The notes: a model not told the origin generated them from the letters alone. Positions 49,991 to 58,534 are shown, counted from the stretch's first letter. The stretch: 64,000 bases of DNA from Niabella pedocola (GCF_021044425.1 NZ_JAJNEC010000004.1:248001-312000), one strand, 5' to 3'. Numbers and translations are program-made.

Positions 49991-50860
49991 CTACCGGTTA
50001 TTGCTGTTAAAAAGCCCGATCGCTCTTTCCAGCTGATTGGTGTTCCAGCTGCCATCCACAAGAATGCGCCTTACGGTAAATGCAGGTGCTTCCGGATTAA
50101 CCGGACCATAAAGCTGGAAGGCCAGTTCGTAATCATCGTTTATCAATTGCTGAATAGCGGCCTTGTTCCAGCTCCCAAACGGATAGGCAAAATACCGGAT
50201 GCGGCTGCCAGTGAGCCGTTCAAGCTGCTGCGTAGGCTGCACCAGCTGAACAAACCAATCGGCTTGTTTGTAAAAACGTACATCGTGATGATCCCAGGTG
50301 TGACAGCCGATTACATGTCCTTCATCAGCCAGGTGACGCAACTGCGTACCGGTCATATACCGGCTTTTATCTACCGACACCGTCATAATAAAAAAAACAG
50401 CTTTGAAGCCATAACGGTCCAGTTCCGGAAGTGCATTTTCAAACTGCCCCCGGGTTCCATCGTCAAACGTGAGGATAAAACATTTCTTTGGCAGCAGCAC
50501 TCCGCGTTTCAGAAAAGCAATCCACTGATCCGGCAGGATGGTATGATAACCGGAATCCTTCAGCATTTTCATATGTTCGTGAAAGGTCGTTAAGGAAACA
50601 ATATAGCTCCGGTCATGTTTTGTATCGGATGGCAACCGGTTTCTAACCTGGTGATAGCACAACACCGGAGGCTGATAAAAAGAGCTATTGGAAGCAGTAA
50701 CATCCGGATCCATTAATCCGGTTAAACGAACTGTCCATCCCCTGTCTTGCACTGCCGGAGCAATATCCTTGATTTCATGTGCGCCACGGGGATACAGAAA
50801 AATCAGCACGAAGCTGCAGTATAAAGGAATCCCGACTTTTAATTGCTTTACTCTTTTCAT
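49991..50860 (-). CDS. Polysaccharide deacetylase (NodB domain)
   Basis: Protein of 289 residues, beginning with a hydrophobic membrane-anchor or signal stretch (G-I-P-L-Y-C-S-F-V-L-I-F-L-Y). The NodB core shows C-Y-H-Q-V-R, L-T-F-D-D-G-T-R-G-Q-F (catalytic and metal Asp), H-T-W-D-H-H-D (metal His pair) and Y-P-F-G-S-W. It deacetylates N-acetyl groups of cell-surface glycans such as peptidoglycan or poly-GlcNAc. A TGA-N6-TCA site is 86 bases upstream. Confidence 0.92.
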   Translation of the reverse strand: MKRVKQLKVGIPLYCSFVLIFLYPRGAHEIKDIAPAVQDRGWTVRLTGLMDPDVTASNSSFYQPPVLCYHQVRNRLPSDTKHDRSYIVSLTTFHEHMKMLKDSGYHTILPDQWIAFLKRGVLLPKKCFILTFDDGTRGQFENALPELDRYGFKAVFFIMTVSVDKSRYMTGTQLRHLADEGHVIGCHTWDHHDVRFYKQADWFVQLVQPTQQLERLTGSRIRYFAYPFGSWNKAAIQQLINDDYELAFQLYGPVNPEAPAFTVRRILVDGSWNTNQLERAIGLFNSNNR

Positions 50861-50945
50861 TATCGATCAGTTTTTACAAAGCGGGTATTCAGTAAATATC
50901 GGATGCTGTTCTCGGCGTTAAAATAACATTTACCAACCGTACTAC

Positions 50946-50957
50946 TGATCAACATCA
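50946..50957 (-). promoter_or_regulatory. TGA-N6-TCA site between deacetylase and small ORFs
   Basis: TGATCAACATCA, 86 bases before the 50860 start and 105 before the divergent 51062 ORF. No good -7 element at 36-38 bp on either side, so the target is uncertain. Confidence 0.5.
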
Positions 50958-51061
50958 ATCACCATTTCGCTCCTATACCCGGAAAAACTTCGCGGCCGGT
51001 TCAAGGGCGTTGGCTGTGACCATAAAAACAATACACCGCACAATACCTGTCAATAAAGAAG

Positions 51062-51157
51062 ATGACGAAGTTCATTGTATCGGACCTGCTTCCGGTGATA
51101 GCTTTGGGTATTCTTTCACTAAATCTGTTCATGTTATGCAAGTACCTCCGTATATAA
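51062..51157 (+). CDS. Tiny single-helix membrane peptide (candidate)
   Basis: An ORF of 31 residues with an A-rich leader (AATAAAGAAG) before the ATG. The peptide M-T-K-F-I-V-S-D-L-L-P-V-I-A-L-G-I-L-S-L is one hydrophobic helix with a basic C-terminal end (L-C-K-Y-L-R-I). Two codons of length evidence are weak, but the helix is typical of bacterial stress micropeptides. The next small ORF begins 14 bases later. Confidence 0.35.
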   Translation: MTKFIVSDLLPVIALGILSLNLFMLCKYLRI

Positions 51158-51171
51158 ACAAAGAAAAACTG

Positions 51172-51309
51172 ATGGCGTTTATTACAAGTGCCTTTATTAT
51201 ATACTCGGTCCTGTTCTTTGGCCGTCATATAATCAAAGACGCTTTTACCGACCTGTTCTGGAAGCTATATGAGCTGATTGTTAAAGAGCAGCCGGCGCCC
51301 GCCCGGTAA
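51172..51309 (+). CDS. Small single-pass membrane protein (candidate)
   Basis: ORF of 45 residues starting M-A-F-I-T-S-A-F-I-I-Y-S-V-L-F-F with an A-rich leader (AAAGAAAAACTG). One hydrophobic helix is followed by an amphipathic segment F-T-D-L-F-W-K-L-Y-E-L-I-V-K-E. The frame extends upstream to 51010 but the extension reads through the first mini-ORF in another frame and is less likely. A hairpin follows at 51328-51364. Confidence 0.4.
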   Translation: MAFITSAFIIYSVLFFGRHIIKDAFTDLFWKLYELIVKEQPAPAR

Positions 51310-51327
51310 GCATTTTGCTACGGATAC

Positions 51328-51364
51328 AACAAGAGCCCGGTTACATTGGTACCAGGCTCCTGTT
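51328..51364. terminator. Long hairpin between convergent genes
   Basis: Imperfect 14-base arms AACAAGAGCCCGGT (51328-51341) and ACCAGGCTCCTGTT (51351-51364) with two mismatches. It lies between the convergent small ORF and the PPOX gene. T-runs are lacking on both sides, so it is only a possible bidirectional terminator. Confidence 0.5.
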
Positions 51365-51408
51365 GGTAACACCGGAAGCATCCGTATAATCATGCCCGCC
51401 CGGATGCT

Positions 51409-51921
51409 TTATGAGAATTCCACATAGTTCTCCCGGATATCCGGAAATCTTCCTCTCAGCGAGCCCATATTGCTTTCACAAATGGAACAACGGCCGGTCA
51501 TTTGTTTCAGCTCGATACAAAAGAGAACGCCCTCTTTATCCGAATCATCAATCGCAAACGGCCAGTAAGATGATTTCAGCAGATCATCATTTTCAACCTT
51601 GGCAGCAACCCGCGCCTGTAATACATGGATCGCTTTCAGACGGGCTTCCGTAGTACTCAGCTCCTTAAATGTTCCCCAGCAAATCACGCTTTCCCACTTA
51701 ACCATTGTTTCCACATACTCTACCTGAAAACACACTTCCGGATTTGCGCGCATCATTTTCAGTTTTTGCCCTTCTGACGTCCGGCCAAAAATGCAACCCT
51801 TGTCATAGGCATAACAAATAGGAACAACATAGGTAAGGCCGTTGGCATGACACCCAATATGGCCAAAAATCCTGTGCTGCAGTATACTTTCAATCTGGCT
51901 TCTGCTTAATTCCTGAAACAT
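51409..51921 (-). CDS. Pyridoxamine 5'-phosphate oxidase-fold flavin-binding protein
   Basis: Protein of 170 residues of the split-barrel PPOX/NimA type: N-terminal helix L-S-R-S-Q-I-E-S-I-L, strand H-I-G-C-H-A-N-G-L-T-Y-V-V-P-I-C-Y-A-Y, then G-R-T-S-E-G-Q-K-L-K-M-M-R-A-N-P-E-V-C-F-Q-V split motif. Such proteins bind FMN or haem and F420-like cofactors. Close neighbour to a second split-barrel gene at 52126. A TGA-N6-TCA site lies 117 bases upstream. Confidence 0.88.
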   Translation of the reverse strand: MFQELSRSQIESILQHRIFGHIGCHANGLTYVVPICYAYDKGCIFGRTSEGQKLKMMRANPEVCFQVEYVETMVKWESVICWGTFKELSTTEARLKAIHVLQARVAAKVENDDLLKSSYWPFAIDDSDKEGVLFCIELKQMTGRCSICESNMGSLRGRFPDIRENYVEFS

Positions 51922-52037
51922 TGCTTAAACTTAATATGTTAAAAATCAGATTTACTCCCTGCCGGTGATAGCCCCCACTAAAGGGAATCTACCCACCAGC
52001 CACAGGTAAAGTTGGGCCTTTAAAGACCGGTTTACAA

Positions 52038-52049
52038 TGACCACCGTCA
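52038..52049 (-). promoter_or_regulatory. TGA-N6-TCA site upstream of the 51921 PPOX gene
   Basis: TGACCACCGTCA. On the minus strand CAACTTTA (52014-52007) keeps the TTTA part and ends 36.5 bp from the centre. The start is 117 bases away, implying a leader of about 80 nt. Confidence 0.6.
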
Positions 52050-52125
52050 ACAATAATACTAACCTGTATTAAATACCCAACAGCGGGCCATTCATCAGCA
52101 GGAAGCGGATAACCGTTATATCCCC

Positions 52126-52575
52126 CTATTCCAATGCCATTTCCAGGTGATCCGGTACATCCTGGTAGAGTTTTCTTACAAAGTAACCGATACGCTGCCT
52201 CAGATCCGCAATGGCCGATGAGCAATGCCTCCTGGCATGAAAACACGTTGCCTGGGCAATCCTGAACCTGATTAAAACTTTATGCAGTGGCGCATTTGTA
52301 TGCGGTGCAATTGCTGCAGTACCTGAAAGATCAATACTCCACAGCATCCCCTTTTTATGAAAATGCAACCGGGCCGCAAATGGTGCTTTCATTCCATTGA
52401 TATCAACATATGGCCTTTCCACAAGAAAACAAATATTGTCTTGCGCATCAAAATAAAAAGCTTTGATAAAGGAAGTCGGGCATTGTAGCACCTGATCACT
52501 TTGATCGTAGAACAGCGCTGTATCAAATGCCGTGATTTTACGCTTTAAAAATGCTACCTGTATTTCTGTATTCAT
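52126..52575 (-). CDS. Pyridoxamine-phosphate-oxidase-like split-barrel protein
   Basis: Protein of about 149 residues from Met at 52575 (M-N-T-E-I-Q-V-A-F-L-K-R-K). Strand pattern V-L-Q-C-P-T-S-F-I-K-A-F-Y-F-D-A-Q-D-N-I-C-F-L-V is similar to split-barrel flavoproteins that lack catalytic residues. More divergent than the 51409 protein. Separate site upstream, so it is probably expressed independently. Function unknown; possible haem or flavin binding. Confidence 0.6.
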   Translation of the reverse strand: MNTEIQVAFLKRKITAFDTALFYDQSDQVLQCPTSFIKAFYFDAQDNICFLVERPYVDINGMKAPFAARLHFHKKGMLWSIDLSGTAAIAPHTNAPLHKVLIRFRIAQATCFHARRHCSSAIADLRQRIGYFVRKLYQDVPDHLEMALE

Positions 52576-52644
52576 TGCATCGTTCTTTAAGTCTAAATTA
52601 AAGAACGCCACTACCGCCGCCGATGATGGCTGTCGATTTCGCCG

Positions 52645-52656
52645 TGACAGGCATCA
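52645..52656 (-). promoter_or_regulatory. TGA-N6-TCA site upstream of the 52575 gene
   Basis: TGACAGGCATCA, 70 bases before the start. No -7 at the usual 36.5; TAATTTAG (52600-52593) ends 57.5 bp from the centre, two turns further, which would fit activation from a more distant position. Confidence 0.5.
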
Positions 52657-52708
52657 TCATATTGGTCATCTGAACGAAACGATCATCAATCTGGGAAACT
52701 TCGTTGCA

Positions 52709-55222
52709 TCACCGTATTTTATTCATGATCCATTTCTTAGTCACTTCTGCAGCGGCCATATATGCTGCCACGATCAAGAGAATTATCATTAAAATAGGCA
52801 CAGGCAACCGATAAAATGCAAACGCTTTCGATAGTGGTGTATAAAGAATAACTACAAACAACACGCAGGTAAACGCACTTGAAAAGAGCAGGGACCTTGA
52901 AGGTTTGCTTTTCAGAAAAAAAAGCCGGGTCCTCAATACAAATAAAATAACGATCTCAGACAAAAAGCTTTCCATAAACCAGCCTGTCCTTAGCAGCGCC
53001 GGAGCAGAATAAAAATAACGGTATAACACTCCAAACGTTACAAAATCAAATATCGAACTCTGCAGGCCGAACACAAACATAAAACGACCGATATATTTCA
53101 AATTCCACCTGGCCGGTTGGAGTTGTGTTTCCTTATCTACATTATCCGAAGCTAGGGCGATTGCCGGCAAGTCGCTTAAAAAATTATTCAGCAGAATTTG
53201 CACCGGTAATATCGGCAAAAAAGGAAGCACAAGCGAAGCCACTGCCATACTGATCATATTACCAAAGTTGGCACTGATTGTAATATAAATATACTTCATG
53301 GTATTTTCAAACGTTCTTCTGCCCTCCATCACGCCCTCCCTGATCACATCAATATTCCGGTCCAGCAATACAATATCAGCGGCCTCTTTTGCCACGTCTA
53401 CCGCATTCTCGATTGAAATACCCACGTCGGCGCCCCGTAAGGCGTTCACGTCGTTAATACCGTCTCCCAGATACCCTACCGTATGTCCTGTTTGCCGGAG
53501 CAGTTTTACAATCCGCTCTTTTTGCTCCGGCAGCACTTCGGCAAACACATTGACCTGGTTCACCATCCCGCGCAGGGCATCATCATCCATTTGTTCCATA
53601 TCTCCTCCACAAATCAGTCGTTCCGTTTGCACGTCGATCTGAGCGGCTAAATGCGCTGCAACAAAACGGTTATCACCCGTAATGATTTTCAGAGCGATTC
53701 CAACATCCTTTAACTGGTTAATAGATGCAGCAATGTCGTTTTTAGGAACGTCAGACAACGTCATTAACCCTAAAAAGGTCATATCCGTTTCATCCTCTTT
53801 TGTAATTCCGGCATCTGCAGTAACCGCTTTATAACAAATACCGAGGGTCCGGTATCCCTGGGAACTGAACCTTTCGAATGCACGTTCTATTTGCCCGGCC
53901 AATACCGCGTCAAGCACCGTCTTTCCGTCCTTCGTATCAACTGTATTGCAAACAGCAAGAATATTATGGACGGCACCTTTGGTAATCATGGTACACTGTT
54001 GTTCGTTACCAATCAGAACACTTAGCCGCTTGCGATGAAAATCATACGGCACTTCTCCAATTTTTCGATAACCGCTTGTATCATAACTGGCTGCATGTTT
54101 AATAGCTTCGTCTATCGGATTGGAAAATCCCGACTGAAAGTAAGCATTAAGATAAACATATAACAATACCTTCGCGCTCTCGTCACCTTCGATATTCACG
54201 GCATTGTTAAGAACCATAATTCCGGTGGTGATCGTACCGGTTTTATCACAACAAAGCAAATCAATTTCACCCAAATTTTGTAGCGCCGCCAGCTTTCTGA
54301 CGATCACTTTTTTCTGAACCATCCGTTTGGCACCCGCAGACAGGGTAATGGTCATGATTGCCGGCAGCAATTCCGGCGTCAGGCCTACCGCCAAAGCCAG
54401 CGCAAACAAAACGGAATCAAAAACAGGTTTCCCCTGCAACACATTTATAATAAGTATAATTCCGGAAATAACAAAAGTCAGATACATCAGCAAATAGCCG
54501 AATTTGTAGATCCCTTTTTCAAAAGCGGTTGGCCATTCCGCCTGCTGCAGCGAACGCCCGATCTTCCCCAAAACGGTATTCCGGCCTGTATGTACAACCA
54601 GGGCGGTGGCCGATCCATTGGTAACGCTTGTACCATTAAAAACAGCATTGGTAATTTTGGACAGGGGGCCTGTTACAGAACAGCTGCCTGCAAATTTTGC
54701 CACAGGAAAAGATTCTCCGGTAAGCGGCGCCTCATTAACATGCAGGTCATTTGACTCCAGGAGGAACGCATCGCCCGGAACAATATCTCCTGCATTCAGC
54801 AATAAAATATCGCCGGGCACTACCTCCTCAAAAAAAACATCCCGGGTTACGCCGTTGCGCTTTACGCAAGCCTTGATATGCGTCAGTTGTTTTAAGCGCT
54901 CCACCGCCTTACCGGCAGTCCGTTCCTGAAAAAAACCAAAAACACCGGTCAGCAACAATACTACGGCGATAATGGCACTTTCGGAATATTCCTGCAACAC
55001 AATTGACAGCATAACTGCAAAAACCAGTAATATTACCAGTGGGCTCCTGTACTGCGAAAGCAGCAGCAGCAAATCGCTTATCCAGGGCTTCCGTCCAACA
55101 AGATTTTCACCGGCCTTTTGTTGCCTTATGCGTTCAATTGCGGAACCTTGTTCCAACCCCTCCCGGCTGCTGCCTAAGCAGGTTAAAAGGGCATTTGCGT
55201 CCTGTAGCCAAAATTGTTCCAA
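52709..55222 (-). CDS. mgtA: Mg2+-importing P-type ATPase (MgtA/MgtB type)
   Basis: Protein of 837 residues. P-type signatures T-G-E-S, L-C-C-D-K-T-G-T-I-T and G-D-G-I-N-D are present. The family features of P3B magnesium pumps are seen: N-terminal P-L-V-I-L-L-V-F-A-V split by short loops, V-D-V-A-K-E-A-A-D-I-V-L-L and a ten-helix C-terminal half with the N-F-L-S-D-L-P motif. It lies within the stress regulon with a TGA-N6-TCA site 78 bases upstream; no riboswitch-like leader is recognised between site and start. Magnesium uptake could support ribosome and ATP stability in stress (inference). Confidence 0.92.
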   Translation of the reverse strand: MEQFWLQDANALLTCLGSSREGLEQGSAIERIRQQKAGENLVGRKPWISDLLLLLSQYRSPLVILLVFAVMLSIVLQEYSESAIIAVVLLLTGVFGFFQERTAGKAVERLKQLTHIKACVKRNGVTRDVFFEEVVPGDILLLNAGDIVPGDAFLLESNDLHVNEAPLTGESFPVAKFAGSCSVTGPLSKITNAVFNGTSVTNGSATALVVHTGRNTVLGKIGRSLQQAEWPTAFEKGIYKFGYLLMYLTFVISGIILIINVLQGKPVFDSVLFALALAVGLTPELLPAIMTITLSAGAKRMVQKKVIVRKLAALQNLGEIDLLCCDKTGTITTGIMVLNNAVNIEGDESAKVLLYVYLNAYFQSGFSNPIDEAIKHAASYDTSGYRKIGEVPYDFHRKRLSVLIGNEQQCTMITKGAVHNILAVCNTVDTKDGKTVLDAVLAGQIERAFERFSSQGYRTLGICYKAVTADAGITKEDETDMTFLGLMTLSDVPKNDIAASINQLKDVGIALKIITGDNRFVAAHLAAQIDVQTERLICGGDMEQMDDDALRGMVNQVNVFAEVLPEQKERIVKLLRQTGHTVGYLGDGINDVNALRGADVGISIENAVDVAKEAADIVLLDRNIDVIREGVMEGRRTFENTMKYIYITISANFGNMISMAVASLVLPFLPILPVQILLNNFLSDLPAIALASDNVDKETQLQPARWNLKYIGRFMFVFGLQSSIFDFVTFGVLYRYFYSAPALLRTGWFMESFLSEIVILFVLRTRLFFLKSKPSRSLLFSSAFTCVLFVVILYTPLSKAFAFYRLPVPILMIILLIVAAYMAAAEVTKKWIMNKIR

Positions 55223-55299
55223 TGTATTATTATTTGATGCACCAGGGATCCAAGATGATTGGTTACCACAAATAACGCTCAGTCAATAACGTTTAAAAA

Positions 55300-55311
55300 T
55301 GATGCCGGTCA
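55300..55311 (-). promoter_or_regulatory. TGA-N6-TCA site upstream of mgtA
   Basis: TGATGCCGGTCA. On the minus strand GTTATTTG keeps an exact TTTG ending at 55269, 36.5 bp from the centre. Start codon 78 bases away. Confidence 0.68.
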
Positions 55312-55336
55312 TCCGGATAGGTGTACCTTATCAATG

Positions 55337-55348
55337 TGACCACAATCA
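55337..55348 (+). promoter_or_regulatory. TGA-N6-TCA site upstream of the 55456 Usp gene
   Basis: TGACCACAATCA, 108 bases before 55456 (or 72 before the alternative start at 55420). Placed on the Usp side of the divergent mgtA/Usp pair. No convincing -7 element at 36-38 bp. Confidence 0.55.
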
Positions 55349-55455
55349 GGCCGGGTCTTAACGCTTCTCATAAAAAAAGTACCGCCGGGGTTGTAGCTTC
55401 ATATAAAATTGTAAAAAAAATGAACCAGCATCCGCCAGCAGCAAAACCGCTCATC

Positions 55456-56292
55456 ATGAAAAAATATATTGCAGCATTTGACGGCCTTAAATACGCTGAA
55501 AGCGTAAGCAATTATGCTATTCATCTCGCAAAGCAAAACAACGCGCATTTAACCGGCGTATTCCTCGATGACTTCATGCATCATAGTTATAAAATAACCC
55601 AGCTGTTAAAGCAGGACGGAGACTTTGAAGCCAGGCGGAAAAAATATGACCAGAAAGATGAAAAAACCCGGAACCTGGCGGTAGCCCACTTTGAAAAAGC
55701 CTGCCGGGAAGGGTCCTTAAACTATTCACTGCATCGCCATAAATGCGTTGCGATACAGGAGCTTTTACATGAAAGCATTTTTGCGGATCTTTTATTCATT
55801 GACCACGCGGAAACCTTCACTTCCTATACGGAAAAGGTTCCCAGCCTGTTTATCCGCGACCTTTTGAGCAACGTGCACTGTCCTGTTATACTGACACCCC
55901 GTTCATTTCAGCCCATTGATCAACTTCTTTTATTATACGATGGAACGCCCTCATCCGTACATGCCATTAAGATGCTGAGCTACACGCTGGATACGCTGAA
56001 ACAATTGCCAACCACCATTCTTACAGTAAACACCGCGGACCAAACATCCCATCTCCCCGACAACAAACTATTTAAGGAATTCCTCAAGCGCCATTATCCG
56101 AAAGCGCAATATATGGTACTGAAAGGAACGCCGGAAACAGCAATCGTTCATTACCTGGAACAAACAAAAAAGGGAACGCTCATCACTTTAGGCGCATACA
56201 GCCGCGGAGCGGTTAGCCGCTGGTTCAGGAACAGTATGGCAGATGTGCTGATGAAGGAAATGAAATGCCCGTTATTTGTGGCACACGATTAA
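55456..56292 (+). CDS. Universal stress protein (tandem Usp)
   Basis: Protein of 278 residues from Met at 55456 (M-K-K-Y-I-A-A-F-D-G-L-K-Y-A), which matches typical Usp beginnings; a Met at 55420 is also possible. Two Usp halves are seen: the first long with H-L-T-G-V-F-L-D-D-F, the second with L-L-Y-D-G-T-P-S-S-V-H-A-I and G-A-Y-S-R-G-A-V-S-R-W-F-R-N-S, where the second Gly of the ATP motif is Ser. Divergent from mgtA. Confidence 0.92.
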   Translation: MKKYIAAFDGLKYAESVSNYAIHLAKQNNAHLTGVFLDDFMHHSYKITQLLKQDGDFEARRKKYDQKDEKTRNLAVAHFEKACREGSLNYSLHRHKCVAIQELLHESIFADLLFIDHAETFTSYTEKVPSLFIRDLLSNVHCPVILTPRSFQPIDQLLLLYDGTPSSVHAIKMLSYTLDTLKQLPTTILTVNTADQTSHLPDNKLFKEFLKRHYPKAQYMVLKGTPETAIVHYLEQTKKGTLITLGAYSRGAVSRWFRNSMADVLMKEMKCPLFVAHD

Positions 56293-56468
56293 GCCGGCCA
56301 ACAGGTGTATCCATATATCATTTATTCACCGGCGGTATCCCGTTGGAAGTTATTACACATTGCCCCCGCGTATGGACCCCGTTATCGATGATTCAAAAAC
56401 AGCCGTGGTGTTAAGTATACTCCTGCCCTCACCAATAGCAATTGTTTGTAATTGGTGAACCGGCACAG

Positions 56469-56492
56469 AAAAAAGCAGGCTTTTCAGCCTGC
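56469..56492 (-). terminator. Intrinsic terminator on the minus strand
   Basis: Minus strand GCAGGC (56492-56487), loop TGAAAA, GCCTGC (56480-56475), then six T (56474-56469). No minus-strand protein gene ends here, so it points to a non-coding transcript. It may also stop the plus-strand Usp transcript from 55456 weakly. Confidence 0.85.
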
Positions 56493-56676
56493 CTTAAAAC
56501 GATGACCACAGTGTTATACCCTTTTACAGATTTTATTCTGTGGCAGCTAAATCAATCCGGTAGTATCCTGGCTAAGCAAACAGTTTTTTTTCTGTTTTTT
56601 AAAACATTCAGTTTACTGCCTTTTAAACAGATATTTCTGAACTTCCTTACTTTCCGACCAACACTGAATTGAATCT
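56469..56676 (-). ncRNA. Predicted regulated small RNA of about 205 nt
   Basis: Inferred from three elements on one strand: TGA-N6-TCA sites at 56713 and 56734, a perfect TATATTTG -7 element ending at 56681 (37.5 bp from the proximal site centre), and an intrinsic terminator at 56469-56492. The only ATG in the interval gives a two-codon frame; GTG starts give frames of a few codons. A local hairpin AAACAG/CTGTTT with an A8 loop lies near 56578-56599. Targets are unknown. It is transcribed divergently from the histidine kinase gene. Confidence 0.6.
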
Positions 56677-56712
56677 GAGACAAATATAAAACCGTACGCT
56701 GGCGTTAATGAA

Positions 56713-56724
56713 TGACAATGATCA
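56713..56724 (-). promoter_or_regulatory. Proximal TGA-N6-TCA site of the small RNA
   Basis: TGACAATGATCA. Centre is 37.5 bp from the end of the TATATTTG element on the minus strand. It could also serve the kinase gene, 159 bases away on the other strand. Confidence 0.65.
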
Positions 56725-56733
56725 ACCGGTTGC

Positions 56734-56745
56734 TGATCTTTATCA
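56734..56745 (-). promoter_or_regulatory. Distal TGA-N6-TCA site of the small RNA
   Basis: TGATCTTTATCA, 21 bp from the proximal site, i.e. two helical turns, the same tandem arrangement as at 46717/46739. Confidence 0.6.
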
Positions 56746-56882
56746 TCATCTGAATCCTTACAGAATCGGCAAATTCGTTTACGGCAGTACGTATCTGGCA
56801 GCATCCGGTTGATTATTAACATATTACTATTTTGTAATACTCAAAAAATAAATAGTACCTTCAATTTACCAAATCAACAGTC

Positions 56883-58472
56883 ATGAATAAGGATACCGGC
56901 ATTGGCTTCGACGTCCTGTTCACCAATGCATCACTGGGTATAATGGTGGCAAACGAGCAGGGCACCATTGTATTGGCAAATCCCTTCCTTCTCAATCAGT
57001 TTGGCTATTCGGAAAAAGAGTTGCTGGGGCAAAAGATTGAGCAGCTGATACCCGAGCGCTACCATAGCCGGCATATTACCCATGTGCATCATTATAATGA
57101 ACACCCTAAAAACAGGCCCATGGGATTGGGACTGGATCTATATGCAATCCGCAAAAACGGAACGGAATTTCCCGTTGAGGTAAGCCTGGGCAGTTACCAG
57201 ACAGACCAGGGTAAGTATGTGATCGCATTCTTAAGCGATATCTCCAAAAGAAAGGAAGCAGAACAGGCATTGCAGCAACTCAACGAAGCGCTGGAGCAAA
57301 AAGTGGAGGAACGAACGGTAACGCTTAAAAGTACCGTAAAGCAACTGGCGTCGCTTATTGCAGAAACCGAGGCAAAGGATACGGAACTGAACCGGATCAA
57401 TATATTTTTAAAGAATATCTGGAACCATGCGGAAGCCATTATTATTGTAACAGATGATGCCGGGATTATTAAGATGATTAACCCGGCTGCCGAAAGACTG
57501 TTAAGCTATAGTGAAACGGAACTGATCGGCAAAAGAACACCCGCTGTTTTCCTGGATGAAACCGGGATATCGCTGGCCAGCCTGATTGATAAAGCGGGCA
57601 ACGGAACATCCAATGAAGCGGAAGTATATTATAAAAGAAAAGACGACAGTCATTTCCCCGTTTCGCAAACCTTTACCGCAATGCGCAATACTCAGGGCAC
57701 AATCGAAGGGTACCTGATGATTGCCATGGATATCTCCAAGCGAAAAAAGGCCGAAACCGACCTGCTGGTTGCACTGCAAAAGGAGAAAGAATTGAGTGAG
57801 CTGAAGTCGCGGTTTGTTTCCATTGCATCTCATGAATTCAGAACACCGCTCAGTACGGTGCTGTCATCCGCGTATCTGATCTCCAAATATGCTGAGAAAG
57901 AAGACCAGTACCGGAGAGATAAACATATACAGCGCATTGTGTCCGCCGTAAACATGTTAACCGACATTTTAAACGACTTTCTTTCTGTTGGAAAAATCGA
58001 GGAGGGTAAGATCCAGTTACGGAGAACGGTTTTTGATATTGAGCAGCACCTAACACAGACCACCAATGAACTGATCGGGCTACTAAAGAACAACCAGCAA
58101 ATACATTACCGGCATGAAGGTGCATTGCAGATAGAACTGGACCCCTCACTGATAAAGCACATCCTGATAAACCTGCTTTCCAATGCAATCAAGTTCTCAC
58201 CTGAAGGCAGCGTTATTGAACTACAGAGCACCCGTACACCGGGAAACCTGAAAATATCGGTTACCGATAATGGTATCGGCATATCAGCGGAAGACCAGCT
58301 TCATTTGTTTGAACGTTTTTTTCGCGCAGCAAACGCAACAAATATCCAGGGAACCGGTCTCGGGCTGCATATCGTAAGCAAATATGTTGAATTATTAAAT
58401 GGCACCATTAACTGCAGGAGCCAGCTGGACGCAGGAACCACTTTTGAACTCAATTTTCAGGTAAAACCCTGA
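56883..58472 (+). CDS. Soluble PAS-PAS sensor histidine kinase
   Basis: Protein of 529 residues with no transmembrane segments: PAS1 (about 5-125), coiled coil (125-165), PAS2 (about 175-285), HisKA with I-A-S-H-E-F-R-T-P (about 318), and HATPase_c with N-boxes I-N-L-L-S-N-A-I-K-F, D-N-G-I-G-I and G-T-G-L-G-L. PAS1 contains P-E-R-Y-H-S-R-H, where the last His aligns with the haem-ligand His of FixL, but the FixL distal Arg is Leu here. It could sense oxygen, redox or a small ligand in the cytoplasm. Candidate partner of the receiver-Crp protein at 48432 (inference). Confidence 0.92.
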   Translation: MNKDTGIGFDVLFTNASLGIMVANEQGTIVLANPFLLNQFGYSEKELLGQKIEQLIPERYHSRHITHVHHYNEHPKNRPMGLGLDLYAIRKNGTEFPVEVSLGSYQTDQGKYVIAFLSDISKRKEAEQALQQLNEALEQKVEERTVTLKSTVKQLASLIAETEAKDTELNRINIFLKNIWNHAEAIIIVTDDAGIIKMINPAAERLLSYSETELIGKRTPAVFLDETGISLASLIDKAGNGTSNEAEVYYKRKDDSHFPVSQTFTAMRNTQGTIEGYLMIAMDISKRKKAETDLLVALQKEKELSELKSRFVSIASHEFRTPLSTVLSSAYLISKYAEKEDQYRRDKHIQRIVSAVNMLTDILNDFLSVGKIEEGKIQLRRTVFDIEQHLTQTTNELIGLLKNNQQIHYRHEGALQIELDPSLIKHILINLLSNAIKFSPEGSVIELQSTRTPGNLKISVTDNGIGISAEDQLHLFERFFRAANATNIQGTGLGLHIVSKYVELLNGTINCRSQLDAGTTFELNFQVKP

Positions 58473-58534
58473 AACCATGCGGATATCCCCTGCGGATCCC
58501 GGTATTTCCGGCAGCGAATAACGCCCTTATAAAG

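Larger units (their letters stand above)
56293..56882. other. 590-base gap holding a predicted small RNA and the kinase promoter
   Basis: No protein gene is convincing on either strand. The gap contains an intrinsic terminator on the minus strand (56469-56492), a minus-strand TATATTTG (56688-56681), two TGA-N6-TCA palindromes (56713, 56734) and, before the kinase gene, a TTG-N18-TATTTTG-like promoter around 56808-56837. Confidence 0.6.

Noticed and set aside
56613..56822. 69-codon minus-strand ORF in the gap before the histidine kinase
   Set aside because: It spans the predicted operators and promoter, and has no protein-like features.
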